NCBI RefSeq assembly: GCF_014268805.2
Contig: NZ_JABWRF020000002.1
Span: 248,001-312,000 of the forward strand
DNA length: 64,000 bases
Reading direction: 5' to 3'
DNA from: Pseudomonas farsensis
GTDB lineage: Bacteria; Pseudomonadota; Gammaproteobacteria; Pseudomonadales; Pseudomonadaceae
The notes under the pieces: generated by a model
What the model saw: the letters and a program-made list of their open reading frames with translations, nothing else
The model's database searches: none
Told to the model about the DNA's origin: nothing
In this document: positions 18,565 through 28,007 of the stretch, piece after piece
How positions within the stretch are numbered: position 1 is the first letter of the stretch
Layout: every line of letters starts with the position of its first letter
Translations under genes and position numbers: made by a program

Positions 18565-19260
18565 TTGGCTGCGAAGAAAAAACCCGCACCCAGGCGCGGC
18601 GCCAGCCGCCACCAACCCGCCGCCAAGCAGCCGATCCCTGGGTGGGTATGGCTGGCGGTCGGGCTGACCGTGGGCGCGTTCATCGTCTTTTTGATGAAAC
18701 TCGAACCCGGCGGCGGCGGCGACATCAAGCGCACCAAGCCAGACCAGCAGAAGGCCGACCGCGTCACCGAGGCGAGCAAGAGCACCGCGCCTGCGGTACA
18801 GCAACCGATCAAGCCCAAGTACGACTTCTACACCTTGCTGCCTGAATCGGAAGTCATCGTGCCGCCCGAGGCGGTGCCGGAGAAGACGCCACCGGTCCCC
18901 GTGGTGCCGACCACACCGGTAACCCCGGCAGAAGCGGCAAAGATCGACACCGCCCGCGCCCAGGCCGCGCTACAGGGGCAAACCCCGCCACCGGCACCAC
19001 CGGTGATCAAGCCGGCCGCCACCACGCAGTTCTTCTTGCAGGCAGGCTCGTTCCGCAAGCAGGCCGATGCCGACAAGGTACGCGCGCAGATCATCCTGCT
19101 CGGCCAGGCGGTCAAGGTAGAGTCGGGGACGGTCAAGGAAGAGACCTGGTACCGGGTCATGGTCGGGCCGTTCAGCAACCGTGAACAGCTGACCGTGGCG
19201 CAGAAGCAACTGTCCGGGGCAGGTTTCAGCAACCTGCTGCTGCAACAGCGCCGGCAGTAA
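18565..19260 (+). CDS. FtsN-like SPOR-domain cell-division protein
   Basis: This 231-residue protein starts at a TTG one base after the argS stop, with GGAG eight bases upstream. A basic cytoplasmic tail (AAKKKPAPRRG) is followed by a membrane helix at about 26-44, a Pro-rich periplasmic linker and a C-terminal SPOR domain (about 151-231, beginning TTQFFLQAGSF). The architecture and the priA-argS neighbourhood match FtsN, the division activator that binds septal peptidoglycan. Linker sequence is poorly conserved in this family, so the name rests on architecture and position. Confidence 0.82.
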   Translation: MAAKKKPAPRRGASRHQPAAKQPIPGWVWLAVGLTVGAFIVFLMKLEPGGGGDIKRTKPDQQKADRVTEASKSTAPAVQQPIKPKYDFYTLLPESEVIVPPEAVPEKTPPVPVVPTTPVTPAEAAKIDTARAQAALQGQTPPPAPPVIKPAATTQFFLQAGSFRKQADADKVRAQIILLGQAVKVESGTVKEETWYRVMVGPFSNREQLTVAQKQLSGAGFSNLLLQQRRQ

Positions 19261-19263
19261 CCG

Positions 19264-19301
19264 AAAAGGCCTTGCCGCCAGCGTGCGACAAGGCCTTTTT
19301 T
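19264..19301. terminator. Bidirectional terminator after the FtsN-like gene
   Basis: An AAAAGGCCTTG arm pairs with CAAGGCCTTTT around a 12-base loop and is followed by further T residues on the plus strand; the A-run serves the minus strand. It lies between the plus-strand SPOR gene and the end of the minus-strand TM2 gene. Confidence 0.85.
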
Positions 19302-19313
19302 GATGGCTTCGGG

Positions 19314-19739
19314 TCAGGCCCTGCGCCGTTCGGCGTTAACCTGCGAAACCTGGCTGTTGAGCGTCCAGAAGTCATACAGCACGCCCAGCAGGAACAGCCC
19401 GCCGGTAAAGAAGTAGACCAGCGCACTGATCCATTTGCCTTGGTACAAACGGTGCGCGCCGAAAATCCCCAGGAACGTCAAAAACAGCCATGCCAGGTTG
19501 TAATCGACGCTGCCTGACTGAAAGCGCATATCTGCTTCGCGGTCCATCGACGGAATCAGAAACAGGTCGATCAGCCAGCCGATGCCCAGAAGGCCCAGGG
19601 TGAAGAACCAGATCGTCCCGGTGATCGGTTTGCCATAGTAAAAGCGGTGGGCCCCGGTGAAGCCGAAGATCCACAGCAGGTAGCCGAGCACCTTGCTGTG
19701 GGTGTCGTTCACCGCCCCGTTTGGTGGATAACCATTCAT
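19314..19739 (-). CDS. Tandem TM2-domain membrane protein
   Basis: The 141-residue protein carries two TM2 units: FGFTGAHRFYYGK near residue 25 and a second GIFGAHRLYQGKW near residue 90. Each is followed by paired membrane helices, for about four in total, and a short charged tail (NAERRRA) ends the protein. The TM2 domain is common in bacteria, but its biochemical role is not established, and I infer only an inner-membrane location. It stands alone, between a terminator and the divergent NlpC/P60 gene. Confidence 0.8.
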   Translation of the reverse strand: MNGYPPNGAVNDTHSKVLGYLLWIFGFTGAHRFYYGKPITGTIWFFTLGLLGIGWLIDLFLIPSMDREADMRFQSGSVDYNLAWLFLTFLGIFGAHRLYQGKWISALVYFFTGGLFLLGVLYDFWTLNSQVSQVNAERRRA

Positions 19740-19895
19740 TCCAAGCCCTCATGGGTTAGGTGAAAATTTTCTAACGGAAAATGTGACTTTTCTGTTTCTA
19801 CCCGACATATGGTACGTGCTGAATCGACCAGCGGACCGAAGTTTGAGCAAAAAGCTGTTATAAAGTTGCGCGCCAACACCTATAAGAGCTTCAAC

Positions 19896-20537
19896 ATGCC
19901 GCCTTTCATCAAGCCATGGCTGACCCTCTGCCTTCTTTTACCGCTGGCGGCCCATGCCACCAATCGTGAGCAACGTCTGCCCAGCGGGTTCACCGGTTAC
20001 ACCTCAAACGCCGAAGCCACGGTAAAACGTGCCCCGGTGCACTACCGCAGCAGCGCCAGCGTGCGCGCCCGGCCCAATAACGCCGCGCGCCAGCAGGGCC
20101 TGCAAGCGGTGGCCATGTCGCCCAAGCAGAGCAGCGAAGTGCTCAGCCGTGCAGTCAATGTACTGGGCACGCCCTACCGCTGGGGTGGCAGCAGCCCGAA
20201 AAAGGGTTTCGACTGCAGCGGCCTGGTCAAGTATGCGTTCAACGACGTGGCCGACATCGACCTGCCGCGCACCTCCAATGCCATGGCCGAGGGCCAGGGT
20301 GTCAAAGTGCAGCGCGGCGAGCTCAAGCCGGGCGACCTGATCTTCTTCAACATCAAAAGCCGTCGGGTGAACCACGTTGCCATCTACCTGGGTAACGACC
20401 GCTTCATCCATGCGCCGCGCACCGGCAAACGGGTAAGCATCGACAACCTCAGCAAGCCTTACTGGCAGAAGCACTACGTGGTCGCCAAGCGGGTATTGCC
20501 CAAAGAGCAACAGGCCCTGCGCCTGGCCAAGCGCTGA
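19896..20537 (+). CDS. NlpC/P60 family cell-wall peptidase
   Basis: The protein is probably a DL-endopeptidase that cleaves peptidoglycan stem peptides. With the start MPPFIKPWLTLCLLLPLAAHA it is 213 residues with a cleavable signal peptide; the longer reading frame (29 codons more) has no family support. The catalytic Cys is in FDCSGLV (residue 107), with His in VNHVAIY (160) and a third polar residue, His, in RFIHAPRTG (172). The TPYRWGGSSPKKGFDCSG segment is typical of the Spr-like branch. No amidase or SH3 domain is attached. Confidence 0.9.
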   Translation: MPPFIKPWLTLCLLLPLAAHATNREQRLPSGFTGYTSNAEATVKRAPVHYRSSASVRARPNNAARQQGLQAVAMSPKQSSEVLSRAVNVLGTPYRWGGSSPKKGFDCSGLVKYAFNDVADIDLPRTSNAMAEGQGVKVQRGELKPGDLIFFNIKSRRVNHVAIYLGNDRFIHAPRTGKRVSIDNLSKPYWQKHYVVAKRVLPKEQQALRLAKR

Positions 20538-20570
20538 TACTGCAGCAACATCCTGCCTTACGCAGCCTCG

Positions 20571-20685
20571 TGTAGGAGCGGCCTTGTGTCGCGAAAGGGC
20601 TGCGTAGCGGCCCCAGGATTTTGGCATCACACACAATTGCTGGGGCCGCTACGCAGCCCTTTCGCGACACAAGGCCGCTCCTACA
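20571..20685. repeat. REP inverted repeat overlapping the pilT stop codon
   Basis: Two 45-base arms (20571-20615 and 20641-20685) form a perfect inverted repeat around a 25-base loop. The outer end again reads TGTAGGAGCGGCC, as in the copy after ponA. It lies between the convergent NlpC/P60 gene and pilT, and its right end contains the TAG that ends pilT. Confidence 0.93.
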
Positions 20686-21703
20686 GCATCCCGTGTCGCT
20701 TGTGGTTGTGGTCAGCAATCAAACCCTGCGCCTGCAACGCCTGCATCGCCCCCTCCAGGGTACGCATGCCCTGCGCCGCACCAGCCTGCATGATCGACGG
20801 CAACTGCGCCATGCGCCCTTCGCGGATCAGGTTGCGCACCGCAGGCGTCGCCACCAGCACTTCGCGCGCTGCCACTCGCCCACCCCCTTTGCGCCGCACC
20901 AGCACCTGGGCCACCACCACGCGCAGCGACTCGGCAAGCATCGCCCGCACCAGTGGCTTTTCCTCAGCGGCAAACACATCCACCAGCCGGTCGACGCAGC
21001 TCGCTGCCGAGCGCGTATGCACCGTGGCCAGCACCAGATGCCCGGTCTCGGCGGCGCGCAGTGCCAGGCGGATACTCTCAAGGTCGCGCAGCTCGCCAAT
21101 CATGATGACATCCGGGTCCTGGCGCAGCGCACTGCGCAGGCCTTGGGCGAAGTCGCGGCTGTGCACCCCGACCTCGCGCTGGCTGACCAGGCCCAACTGG
21201 CTGCTGTGGATAAACTCGATGGGGTCTTCAAGGGTGACGATGTGCAATGGCTGCTCGCGGTTCAGCCGCCCGAGCAGTGCCGCCAAGGTACTGGACTTGC
21301 CGCTGCCCGTGGCGCCAGCCACCAGCACCAGGCCGTCGCGGCATTGCGCAATGCCCTGAAATACATCGCCTAGCCCCAAATGGTCGACATCAGGCACCTG
21401 CGTCGCGATTACCCGAGCGCTCAGCGCCGGGCCGCTGCGCTGGCGGTACAGGTTCAGGCGAAAACGCCCAAGTGCCGGCAGGCTCAAGGCCAGGTCCAGC
21501 TCATCGCCAGCCCCCCAGCGCTCCCGCTGGGCCGCATCGAGCAGGCCGGTGAGCGCCCGCTCCAGGGCATCGGCTGGCACAGCCGGGCAGGCCAGGCGTT
21601 GCAGCTCGCCGTCAACGCGCAGCAGCGGGCTCTCACCGGCTGCCAAGTGCAAGTCGCTGGCCCCGGCCAACACGGCCCGGCGCAACAAGTCAGTCACATC
21701 CAT
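20681..21703 (-). CDS. pilT: Type IV pilus retraction / twitching ATPase PilT
   Basis: PilT powers pilus retraction. The 340-residue protein (start MDVTDLLRRAV with GGGGAG upstream; a TTG four codons earlier is less likely) has Walker A GATGSGKSS. It also has the Asp-box region, Walker B DPDVIMIGELRD and the His box TGHLVLATVHTRSA. It lies upstream of and divergent from yggS-proC, the usual pseudomonad location. The last codon and stop fall inside a REP element, so the C terminus (HKRHGML) may differ from relatives. No pilU follows it here. Confidence 0.94.
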   Translation of the reverse strand: MDVTDLLRRAVLAGASDLHLAAGESPLLRVDGELQRLACPAVPADALERALTGLLDAAQRERWGAGDELDLALSLPALGRFRLNLYRQRSGPALSARVIATQVPDVDHLGLGDVFQGIAQCRDGLVLVAGATGSGKSSTLAALLGRLNREQPLHIVTLEDPIEFIHSSQLGLVSQREVGVHSRDFAQGLRSALRQDPDVIMIGELRDLESIRLALRAAETGHLVLATVHTRSAASCVDRLVDVFAAEEKPLVRAMLAESLRVVVAQVLVRRKGGGRVAAREVLVATPAVRNLIREGRMAQLPSIMQAGAAQGMRTLEGAMQALQAQGLIADHNHKRHGML

Positions 21704-21768
21704 GAGACTCCCCAACGGCCATCAAGCAGGTAGAATGCCGCAGACTCCAACACCGGCGGCGACGATCC

Positions 21769-22455
21769 ATGTCCACCCTAGCAGACAACATTAGCGCCAT
21801 TAACGCCCGCATCCACGCTGCAGCGATGGCTTCAGGCCGTGACCCGGCTGCCGTGCAATTGCTGGCTGTCAGCAAGACCAAGCCCGCCGCCGCGATCCGC
21901 GAGGCCTACACCTCGGGCCTGGCCGATTTTGGCGAGAACTACCTGCAGGAAGCCCTGACAAAACAACAGGAACTGTCTGACCTGCCCTTGATCTGGCACT
22001 TCATCGGCCCCATCCAATCGAACAAGACCAAGGCCATCGCCGAGCACTTCGATTGGGTACATTCCGTGGACCGCCTGAAAATCGCCCAGCGCCTCAGCGA
22101 ACAACGCCCGGCCGGCCTGCCCGCGCTCAATGTGTGCTTGCAGGTGAACGTCAGCGGCGAGGCGAGCAAATCCGGCTGTGCCCCCGCCGACCTGCCAGCC
22201 CTGGCCGCAGCCGTCAGCGCCCTGCCTGGCCTGCGCCTGCGCGGGCTGATGGCAATCCCGGAGCCCACCGAGGTGCGCGCCGAGCAAGAGGCGGCGTTTG
22301 CCACCCTGGCGCAGTTGCAGGCCCAGTTGGGCCTGGGCCTGGACACCCTGTCGATGGGCATGAGCCATGACCTTGAAGCCGCCATCGCCCAAGGGGCGAC
22401 CTGGGTGCGTATCGGCACCGCCCTGTTCGGTGCGCGCGATTACGGCCAGCCCTGA
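21769..22455 (+). CDS. yggS: Pyridoxal phosphate homeostasis protein (YggS/PLPBP)
   Basis: This PLP-binding single-domain TIM-barrel protein (228 residues) helps control free PLP and amino-acid pools. The PLP lysine is in LLAVSKTKP near residue 36; GENYLQEA, WHFIGPIQSNK and SMGMSHDLEAAI are family hallmarks. It is the first gene of the yggS-proC-yggT run, a grouping conserved across bacteria. A TAGAAT at 21731-21736 could be its -10 box. Confidence 0.95.
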   Translation: MSTLADNISAINARIHAAAMASGRDPAAVQLLAVSKTKPAAAIREAYTSGLADFGENYLQEALTKQQELSDLPLIWHFIGPIQSNKTKAIAEHFDWVHSVDRLKIAQRLSEQRPAGLPALNVCLQVNVSGEASKSGCAPADLPALAAAVSALPGLRLRGLMAIPEPTEVRAEQEAAFATLAQLQAQLGLGLDTLSMGMSHDLEAAIAQGATWVRIGTALFGARDYGQP

Positions 22456-22493
22456 ATCCATGCTTAACTCACGCTTTCGCACAAGGACCTGAC

Positions 22494-23312
22494 ATGAGCA
22501 AGACTCGTATTGCCTTTATCGGCGCCGGCAACATGGCCGCCAGCCTGATCGGCGGCCTGCGCGCCCAGGGCCTGGATGCCGCGCACATTCGCGCAAGCGA
22601 CCCGGGCGCCGAAACCCGCAGCCGCATCAAGGCCGAACACGGCATCGAAACCTTCGAGCACAACGCCGAGGCTATCGAGGGCGCCGACGTCATCGTGCTG
22701 GCGGTCAAGCCGCAGGTGATGAAAGCGGTTTGCGAAACCCTCAAGCCCAGCCTCAAGGCCGGCCAGCTGGTCGTGTCGATTGCCGCCGGCATCACCTGCG
22801 CCAGCCTGCAAGCCTGGCTTGGCAACATTGCGGTAGTGCGCTGCATGCCTAACACCCCGTCGCTGCTGCGCCAAGGCGCCAGCGGCCTGTACGCCACCGA
22901 GCAGGTGTCTGCCGAACAACGCCAGCAGGCCGAGCAGTTGCTGTCGGCCGTGGGCACGGCGCTGTGGCTTGAGCAAGAACAGCAACTCGATGCCGTGACC
23001 GCCGTTTCCGGCAGTGGCCCGGCGTATTTCTTCCTGTTGATCGAAGCCATGACCGCTGCCGGCGAAAAACTCGGCCTGCCGCGCGAAACCGCCTCGCAAC
23101 TGACCCTGCAAACCGCCTTGGGCGCCGCGCACATGGCGGTGGCCAGCGACGTCGACGCCGCCGAACTTCGCCGCCGCGTCACCTCGCCTGCCGGCACCAC
23201 GGAAGCGGCGATCAAGTCGTTCCAGGCCAGCGGTTTCGAGGCCATCGTCGAACAAGCACTGCAAGCCGCCGCCCAGCGTTCCGCCGAACTCGCCGAACAA
23301 TTGGGCAAATAA
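22494..23312 (+). CDS. proC: Pyrroline-5-carboxylate reductase
   Basis: ProC catalyses the last step of proline synthesis, reducing pyrroline-5-carboxylate with NAD(P)H. The 272-residue protein shows the Rossmann motif IAFIGAGNMAASLIGG at the N terminus. RCMPNTPSLLRQGASGLY and the C-terminal signature with AVSGSGPAYFF and RRRVTSPAGTTEAA are also present. It follows yggS by 38 bases with AAGGACC ahead of the ATG. Confidence 0.97.
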   Translation: MSKTRIAFIGAGNMAASLIGGLRAQGLDAAHIRASDPGAETRSRIKAEHGIETFEHNAEAIEGADVIVLAVKPQVMKAVCETLKPSLKAGQLVVSIAAGITCASLQAWLGNIAVVRCMPNTPSLLRQGASGLYATEQVSAEQRQQAEQLLSAVGTALWLEQEQQLDAVTAVSGSGPAYFFLLIEAMTAAGEKLGLPRETASQLTLQTALGAAHMAVASDVDAAELRRRVTSPAGTTEAAIKSFQASGFEAIVEQALQAAAQRSAELAEQLGK

Positions 23313-23323
23313 GGAGCCGTTGA

Positions 23324-23914
23324 ATGAATGCACTGTCAGGCGCTGCGATTTTCGTGGTGCAAACCCTGGTCAGCCTGTACCTGGTGATTGTCCTGCTGCG
23401 CTTTGTGTTGCAACTGGTCAAGGCCGACTTCTACAACCCACTCAGCCAGTTCGCCGTGCGCGCCACCCAGCCGCTGCTCAAGCCGCTGCGCCGCATAGTG
23501 CCGAGCATTGCCGGCCTGGATACCTCCTCGCTGCTGCTGGCGATCATCATCCAGGCGCTGCTGATGGCCTTCGTGCTGATGGTCACCTACGGCACCTTCG
23601 GTGATGTGCTGCATTTGCTGATGTGGGCGATCCTTGGCATTACCTCGCTGTTCCTGAAAATCTTCTGGGTGGCGATGATCGTCATGGTGATCGTCTCGTG
23701 GGTTGCGCCCAACAGCCACAACCCCGCCGCCGAGCTGGCCAACCAGATTGCAGAGCCGGTACTGGCGCCGTTCCGCCGCCTGGTGCCGAACCTGGGCGGC
23801 ATGGATATTTCGCCGATCTTCGCCTTTATCGCCATCCAGGTGATCCAGTCGTTCATCATGCCTGCCCTGGCCGCCTATGCCGGCATGCCACAAGAGCTGT
23901 GGCGGATGATCTAA
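23324..23914 (+). CDS. yggT: YggT family inner-membrane protein
   Basis: The 196-residue protein holds two YggT units, each with two membrane helices and the motif NPLSQFAVRATQPLLKPLRR or its second-copy equivalent NQIAEPVLAPFRRLVPNLGG. The family is found next to proC/yggS in many bacteria and has been linked to osmotic or membrane stress, but no reaction is known. It starts 11 bases after proC with a good AAGGAG. Confidence 0.9.
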   Translation: MNALSGAAIFVVQTLVSLYLVIVLLRFVLQLVKADFYNPLSQFAVRATQPLLKPLRRIVPSIAGLDTSSLLLAIIIQALLMAFVLMVTYGTFGDVLHLLMWAILGITSLFLKIFWVAMIVMVIVSWVAPNSHNPAAELANQIAEPVLAPFRRLVPNLGGMDISPIFAFIAIQVIQSFIMPALAAYAGMPQELWRMI

Positions 23915-23923
23915 GCCGCACGG

Positions 23924-23955
23924 CCCCTGTGGCAAGCCATTGCTTGCCGCAGGGG
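23924..23955 (+). terminator. Hairpin between yggT and metX, weak terminator
   Basis: A 13-base-pair stem (23924-23936 with 23943-23955, one G-U pair) follows the yggT stop by about ten bases. No T-run follows, so it may attenuate or stabilise the upstream RNA more than terminate it. Confidence 0.4.
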
Positions 23956-24001
23956 GTAGCGCTCTTTAGACTTACGCCTCCGTCAAGCGTGAGCAGGGTC
24001 G

Positions 24002-25141
24002 ATGTCCACAGTCTTTCCCGAAGATTCCGTCGGTCTGGTAACCCCCCAGATCGCCCGGTTCGATGAACCGTTGGCCCTGGCCTGTGGCCGCTCGCTGGCC
24101 TCGTACGAACTCATCTACGAAACCTACGGCCAGCTCAATGCCAGCGCCAGCAACGCCGTGCTCATCTGCCACGCACTGTCTGGCCACCATCACGCTGCCG
24201 GCTACCACGCAGCCACCGACCGCAAGCCGGGCTGGTGGGACAGCTGCATCGGGCCCGGCAAGCCGATCGACACCAATCGCTTCTTCGTGGTCAGCCTTAA
24301 CAACCTCGGCGGCTGCAACGGCAGCACCGGCCCCAGCAGCATCAACCCGGCAACCGGCAAGCCCTACGGGGCGGACTTCCCGGTACTGACCGTGGAAGAC
24401 TGGGTGCACAGCCAGGCGCGCCTGGCCGACCGCCTGGGCATCCATACTTGGGCCGCCATCGTTGGCGGCAGCCTGGGCGGCATGCAGGCGCTGCAATGGG
24501 CCATCACCTACCCGGACCGCGTGCGCCACTGCGTCGACATCGCCTCGGCGCCCAAGCTGTCGGCGCAGAACATCGCCTTCAACGAAGTGGCGCGCCAGGC
24601 CATCCTCACCGACCCTGAATTCCATGGTGGCTCGTTCCAGGACCAAGGCGTGATCCCCAAGCGCGGCCTGATGCTGGCGCGCATGGTCGGGCATATCACC
24701 TACCTGTCGGATGACTCGATGGGCGAGAAATTCGGCCGCGAACTCAAGAGCGACAAGCTCAACTACGACTTCCACAGCGTGGAGTTCCAGGTCGAGAGCT
24801 ACCTGCGTTATCAGGGCGAGGAGTTTTCCGGGCGTTTCGACGCCAACACGTACCTGCTGATGACCAAGGCGCTGGACTACTTCGACCCGGCCGCAGCCCA
24901 CGGCGGCGACCTGGCGGCCACCCTGGCCGGGGTCACGGCAAACTTCTGCATCATGTCGTTCACCACCGACTGGCGCTTCTCGCCGGCCCGTTCGCGGGAG
25001 ATCGTCGATGCGCTGATGGCCGCGCGCAAGAATGTCTGCTACCTGGACATCGACTCGCCGTATGGCCACGACGCCTTCCTGATCCCGACGCCTCGCTACA
25101 TGCAGGGTTTCTCCAACTACATGAACCGCATCGCCCTCTGA
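24002..25141 (+). CDS. metX: Homoserine O-acyltransferase, MetX family (probably succinyl)
   Basis: MetX acylates homoserine in the first committed step of methionine synthesis. It is a 379-residue alpha/beta hydrolase-fold protein, with the nucleophilic Ser in [14 protein letters not shown] and the catalytic His in SPYGHDAFL. The Asp loop (NVCYLDID) is less certain. [20 protein letters not shown] and [12 protein letters not shown] are family marks. Pseudomonad MetX proteins studied so far use succinyl-CoA; the acyl donor cannot be read from the sequence by eye. metW follows after seven bases, and the two work together. Confidence 0.94.
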   Translation: MSTVFPEDSVGLVTPQIARFDEPLALACGRSLASYELIYETYGQLNASASNAVLICHALSGHHHAAGYHAATDRKPGWWDSCIGPGKPIDTNRFFVVSLNNLGGCNGSTGPSSINPATGKPYGADFPVLTVEDWVHSQARLADRLGIHTWAAIVGGSLGGMQALQWAITYPDRVRHCVDIASAPKLSAQNIAFNEVARQAILTDPEFHGGSFQDQGVIPKRGLMLARMVGHITYLSDDSMGEKFGRELKSDKLNYDFHSVEFQVESYLRYQGEEFSGRFDANTYLLMTKALDYFDPAAAHGGDLAATLAGVTANFCIMSFTTDWRFSPARSREIVDALMAARKNVCYLDIDSPYGHDAFLIPTPRYMQGFSNYMNRIAL

Positions 25142-25148
25142 GGACCGC

Positions 25149-25769
25149 ATGAGAGCCGACCTGGAAATCATCCACGACTGGATCCCCGCCGGCAGCCGGG
25201 TACTCGACCTTGGCTGCGGCAACGGCGAACTGCTGGCCTCGCTGCGTGATCGCAAGAACGTCACCGGCTACGGCCTGGAAATCGACGCCGACAACATCGC
25301 CGACTGCGTAGCCCGCGGCGTCAACGTCATCGAGCAGGACCTCGACAAAGGCCTGGGCAACTTCGCCAGCAACAGCTTCGATGTGGTGGTCATGACCCAG
25401 GCGCTGCAGGCCGTGGAATACCCCGACCGCATCCTCGACGAAATGCTGCGCGTGGGCCGACAGTGCATCATTACCTTCCCCAACTTTGGCCACTGGCGCT
25501 GCCGCTGGTACCTGGCGACCAAAGGGCGCATGCCGGTGTCGGACTTCATGCCGTACACCTGGTACAACACGCCGAACATTCACTTCTGCACCTTCGAAGA
25601 CTTCGAGAACCTGTGCCGCGCACGCAACGCCAAGGTGCTCGACCGGCTGGCCGTAGACCACCTGCACCGTAATGGGCTGGGCGGCCGGCTTTGGCCTAAT
25701 CTTCTAGGGGAAATCGGTATCTATCGGGTCAGCAGTCCGGGCTTGCAGGAGCATCAGCTCGCAGTCTGA
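25149..25769 (+). CDS. metW: MetW methyltransferase-fold protein
   Basis: The 206-residue protein has a class I SAM-binding fold with RVLDLGCGNGELLASL as motif I and an acidic motif II at the end of YGLEIDAD. MetW proteins accompany MetX in methionine synthesis and raise its acyltransferase activity in some bacteria; methyltransferase activity is not proven. It lies directly after metX in the same operon. Confidence 0.93.
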   Translation: MRADLEIIHDWIPAGSRVLDLGCGNGELLASLRDRKNVTGYGLEIDADNIADCVARGVNVIEQDLDKGLGNFASNSFDVVVMTQALQAVEYPDRILDEMLRVGRQCIITFPNFGHWRCRWYLATKGRMPVSDFMPYTWYNTPNIHFCTFEDFENLCRARNAKVLDRLAVDHLHRNGLGGRLWPNLLGEIGIYRVSSPGLQEHQLAV

Positions 25770-25792
25770 CCGTCATCCAACGGAGAAATGGC

Positions 25793-26230
25793 ATGATGCG
25801 TCGCCTAGCAGTAGCCCTGTTCAGTCTGTGCCTGGCCTTGCCGGCCATGGCAGCCGATGCCGCCAGGCCCGAGCGCAAGGAAGTGTTTGGCGATGTGACG
25901 GTGCATTACAACGCCTTCAGCTCAAGCATGTTGCAGCCGCAAATCGCCACCAACGTGGGCGTCCAACGCAGCAAGAACCAGGGCGTGCTCAACATTGCCG
26001 TGCTCAAGGCCGGCAAACCGGCCATGGCGGTCGTCAGTGGCACCGTCAAGGACCTCACCGGGCGCAGCAGCCCGCTGTCGTTCAGGCAGGTCAGCGACGG
26101 TGGCGCGGTGGGCTATATCGCCCAGTTCAAGATCGAACAGCCCGAAACGCTGGTCTTCGACCTGAATGTCGAAACCGGCGGGGTCAGCCATAAACTCAGC
26201 TTCAGTCAGGAAGTCTTCCCAGGGCAATGA
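25793..26230 (+). CDS. DUF4426 exported protein
   Basis: This 145-residue protein has a clear signal peptide ([20 protein letters not shown]) and a beta-rich mature part, and matches the DUF4426 family found after metW in pseudomonads. Its function is unknown. It has no Cys after the signal peptide, so it should be a soluble periplasmic protein. Its stop overlaps the rdgB start by ATGATG. Confidence 0.8.
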   Translation: MMRRLAVALFSLCLALPAMAADAARPERKEVFGDVTVHYNAFSSSMLQPQIATNVGVQRSKNQGVLNIAVLKAGKPAMAVVSGTVKDLTGRSSPLSFRQVSDGGAVGYIAQFKIEQPETLVFDLNVETGGVSHKLSFSQEVFPGQ

Positions 26231-26823
26231 TGAACCTTACCCAACTCGTGCTGGCCAGCCACAACGCCGGCAAGCTCAAGGAACTGCAGGCCATGCTCGG
26301 CGAGGCCGTGCAACTGCGCTCGATTGGCGAGTTCAGCCAGGTCGAGCCGGAAGAAACCGGCCTTTCGTTTGTCGAGAACGCCATCCTGAAGGCGCGCAAC
26401 GCGGCGCGCATTTCCGGCCTGCCGGCACTGGCCGACGATTCGGGCCTGGCCGTGGATTACCTGGGCGGCGCCCCCGGTATCTACTCCGCGCGCTATGCCG
26501 ACGGCAAGGGCGATGCGGCCAACAACGCCAAGCTGCTCGAAGCGCTCAAGGACGTGCCGCAGGAGCAACGTGGCGCGCAGTTCGTCTGCGTGCTTGCGCT
26601 GGTGCGCCATGCCGATGACCCGCTGCCGATTCTGTGCGAAGGCCTGTGGCACGGCAGCATCCTGTTCGCCGCCAGCGGCGAGCATGGCTTCGGCTACGAC
26701 CCGCTGTTCTGGGTGCCGGAGCGCAACTGTTCAAGCGCGGACCTGGCCCCTGTCGACAAGAACCAGCTCAGCCACCGCGCCCGCGCCATGGCCCTGCTGC
26801 GTCAACGCCTGGGCCTGGCATGA
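26227..26823 (+). CDS. rdgB: dITP/XTP pyrophosphatase
   Basis: RdgB (HAM1 family) removes deaminated purine nucleotides such as dITP, ITP and XTP from the pool. The 198-residue protein shows the substrate-binding [10 protein letters not shown] at the N terminus, then [17 protein letters not shown], the metal-binding ADDSGLAVD and GFGYDPLF. The gene overlaps its neighbours on both sides by four bases, so it is translationally coupled to the DUF4426 and hemW genes. Confidence 0.96.
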   Translation: MMNLTQLVLASHNAGKLKELQAMLGEAVQLRSIGEFSQVEPEETGLSFVENAILKARNAARISGLPALADDSGLAVDYLGGAPGIYSARYADGKGDAANNAKLLEALKDVPQEQRGAQFVCVLALVRHADDPLPILCEGLWHGSILFAASGEHGFGYDPLFWVPERNCSSADLAPVDKNQLSHRARAMALLRQRLGLA

Positions 26824-27998
26824 CCGTCACGCCGTCCACGCAGCCTGCCGGGCTGGTCCTTGCCGAGCTGCCGCCGCTGTCGCTGTATATCCATATTCCC
26901 TGGTGCGTGCGCAAGTGCCCGTACTGCGACTTCAACTCGCACCAGGCCGGCCCGACGCTGCCCGAAGACGCCTACATCGATGCCCTGCTCGCCGACCTCG
27001 ACCAGGAGCAGGCCGCGGTTCAGGGCCGCAGCATCAGCACGATCTTCTTTGGCGGCGGCACCCCGAGCCTGTTCAGCGCCGATGCCCTGGGCCGGCTGCT
27101 GCGCGGGGTCGAGCAGCGCATACCGTTCGCTGCCGATATCGAAATTACCCTTGAGGCCAACCCCGGCACCTTCGAGCAGGACAAGTTCAAGGCCTACCGG
27201 CAGACGGGTATCAACCGCCTGTCCATCGGCATCCAGAGCTTCCAGCCGGCCAAGCTGGAAAAGCTCGGGCGCATCCACAACGGTGACGAGGCCATTCGCG
27301 CCGCTGGCATGGCCCGTGCGGCGGGGTTCGACAACTTCAACCTCGACCTGATGCACGGCCTGCCCGACCAGTCGCTGGACGATGCCCTGGGCGACCTGCG
27401 CCAGGCCATCGAGCTTGGCCCGACGCACCTGTCGTGGTACCAGCTGACCCTGGAGCCGAACACAGTGTTCTGGAGCCAGCCCCCGGAGCTGCCTGAAGAC
27501 GACATCCTGTGGGACATTCAGGAAGCCGGGCAAACGCTGATGGCCGAGCACGGCTACCGCCAGTACGAAGTGTCGGCCTACGCGCTGGCCGGGCGCGCCG
27601 CCCGGCATAACCTCAATTACTGGCAGTTTGGCGACTTTATCGGCATTGGTGCCGGCGCCCACGGCAAGCTGTCGTTCCCCGACGGGCGCATTCTGCGCAC
27701 CTGGAAGACGCGCCTGCCCAAGGATTACCTGAACCCGGGCAAACCCTTCAAGGCCGGTGAAAAGCTGCTGCCCGCCGAGGAGCTGCCGTTCGAGTTCCTG
27801 ATGAACGCGCTGCGCCTGAGCGATGGCGTGCCTGCCGAGCTGTTTACCGCGCGCACCGGGCTGCCGCTGGCGCAACTGGCCCAAGCCCGCCGTGACGCCG
27901 AACAAAAGGGCCTTTTGCAGGTCGAACCGGATCGTCTGGCGGCCACCCCGCGCGGGCAGCTGTTCCTCAACGACCTGCTGCAGTACTTCTTGAATTAA
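26820..27998 (+). CDS. hemW: Radical SAM heme chaperone HemW
   Basis: The chosen start [20 protein letters not shown] overlaps the rdgB stop (ATGA) and gives 392 residues. The radical SAM motif is CVRKCPYC, so the CxxxCxxC Cys triad is present, and GGGTPSLFS and the LEANPGT segment follow. Family members were once annotated as oxygen-independent coproporphyrinogen III oxidase, but lack the extra N-terminal residues of HemN and act in heme trafficking. A longer frame open to 26634 is only an overlap with rdgB. Confidence 0.93.
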   Translation: MTVTPSTQPAGLVLAELPPLSLYIHIPWCVRKCPYCDFNSHQAGPTLPEDAYIDALLADLDQEQAAVQGRSISTIFFGGGTPSLFSADALGRLLRGVEQRIPFAADIEITLEANPGTFEQDKFKAYRQTGINRLSIGIQSFQPAKLEKLGRIHNGDEAIRAAGMARAAGFDNFNLDLMHGLPDQSLDDALGDLRQAIELGPTHLSWYQLTLEPNTVFWSQPPELPEDDILWDIQEAGQTLMAEHGYRQYEVSAYALAGRAARHNLNYWQFGDFIGIGAGAHGKLSFPDGRILRTWKTRLPKDYLNPGKPFKAGEKLLPAEELPFEFLMNALRLSDGVPAELFTARTGLPLAQLAQARRDAEQKGLLQVEPDRLAATPRGQLFLNDLLQYFLN

Positions 27999-28007
27999 GG
28001 ATGACCC

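Noticed and set aside
16680..18818. Open frame of 712 codons antisense to argS
   Set aside because: ArgRS is complete on the plus strand; the antisense product shows no recognised family.
23915..24001. A SAM-responsive riboswitch before metX
   Set aside because: The 87-base gap holds only a simple hairpin and lacks the conserved cores of known SAM riboswitches.
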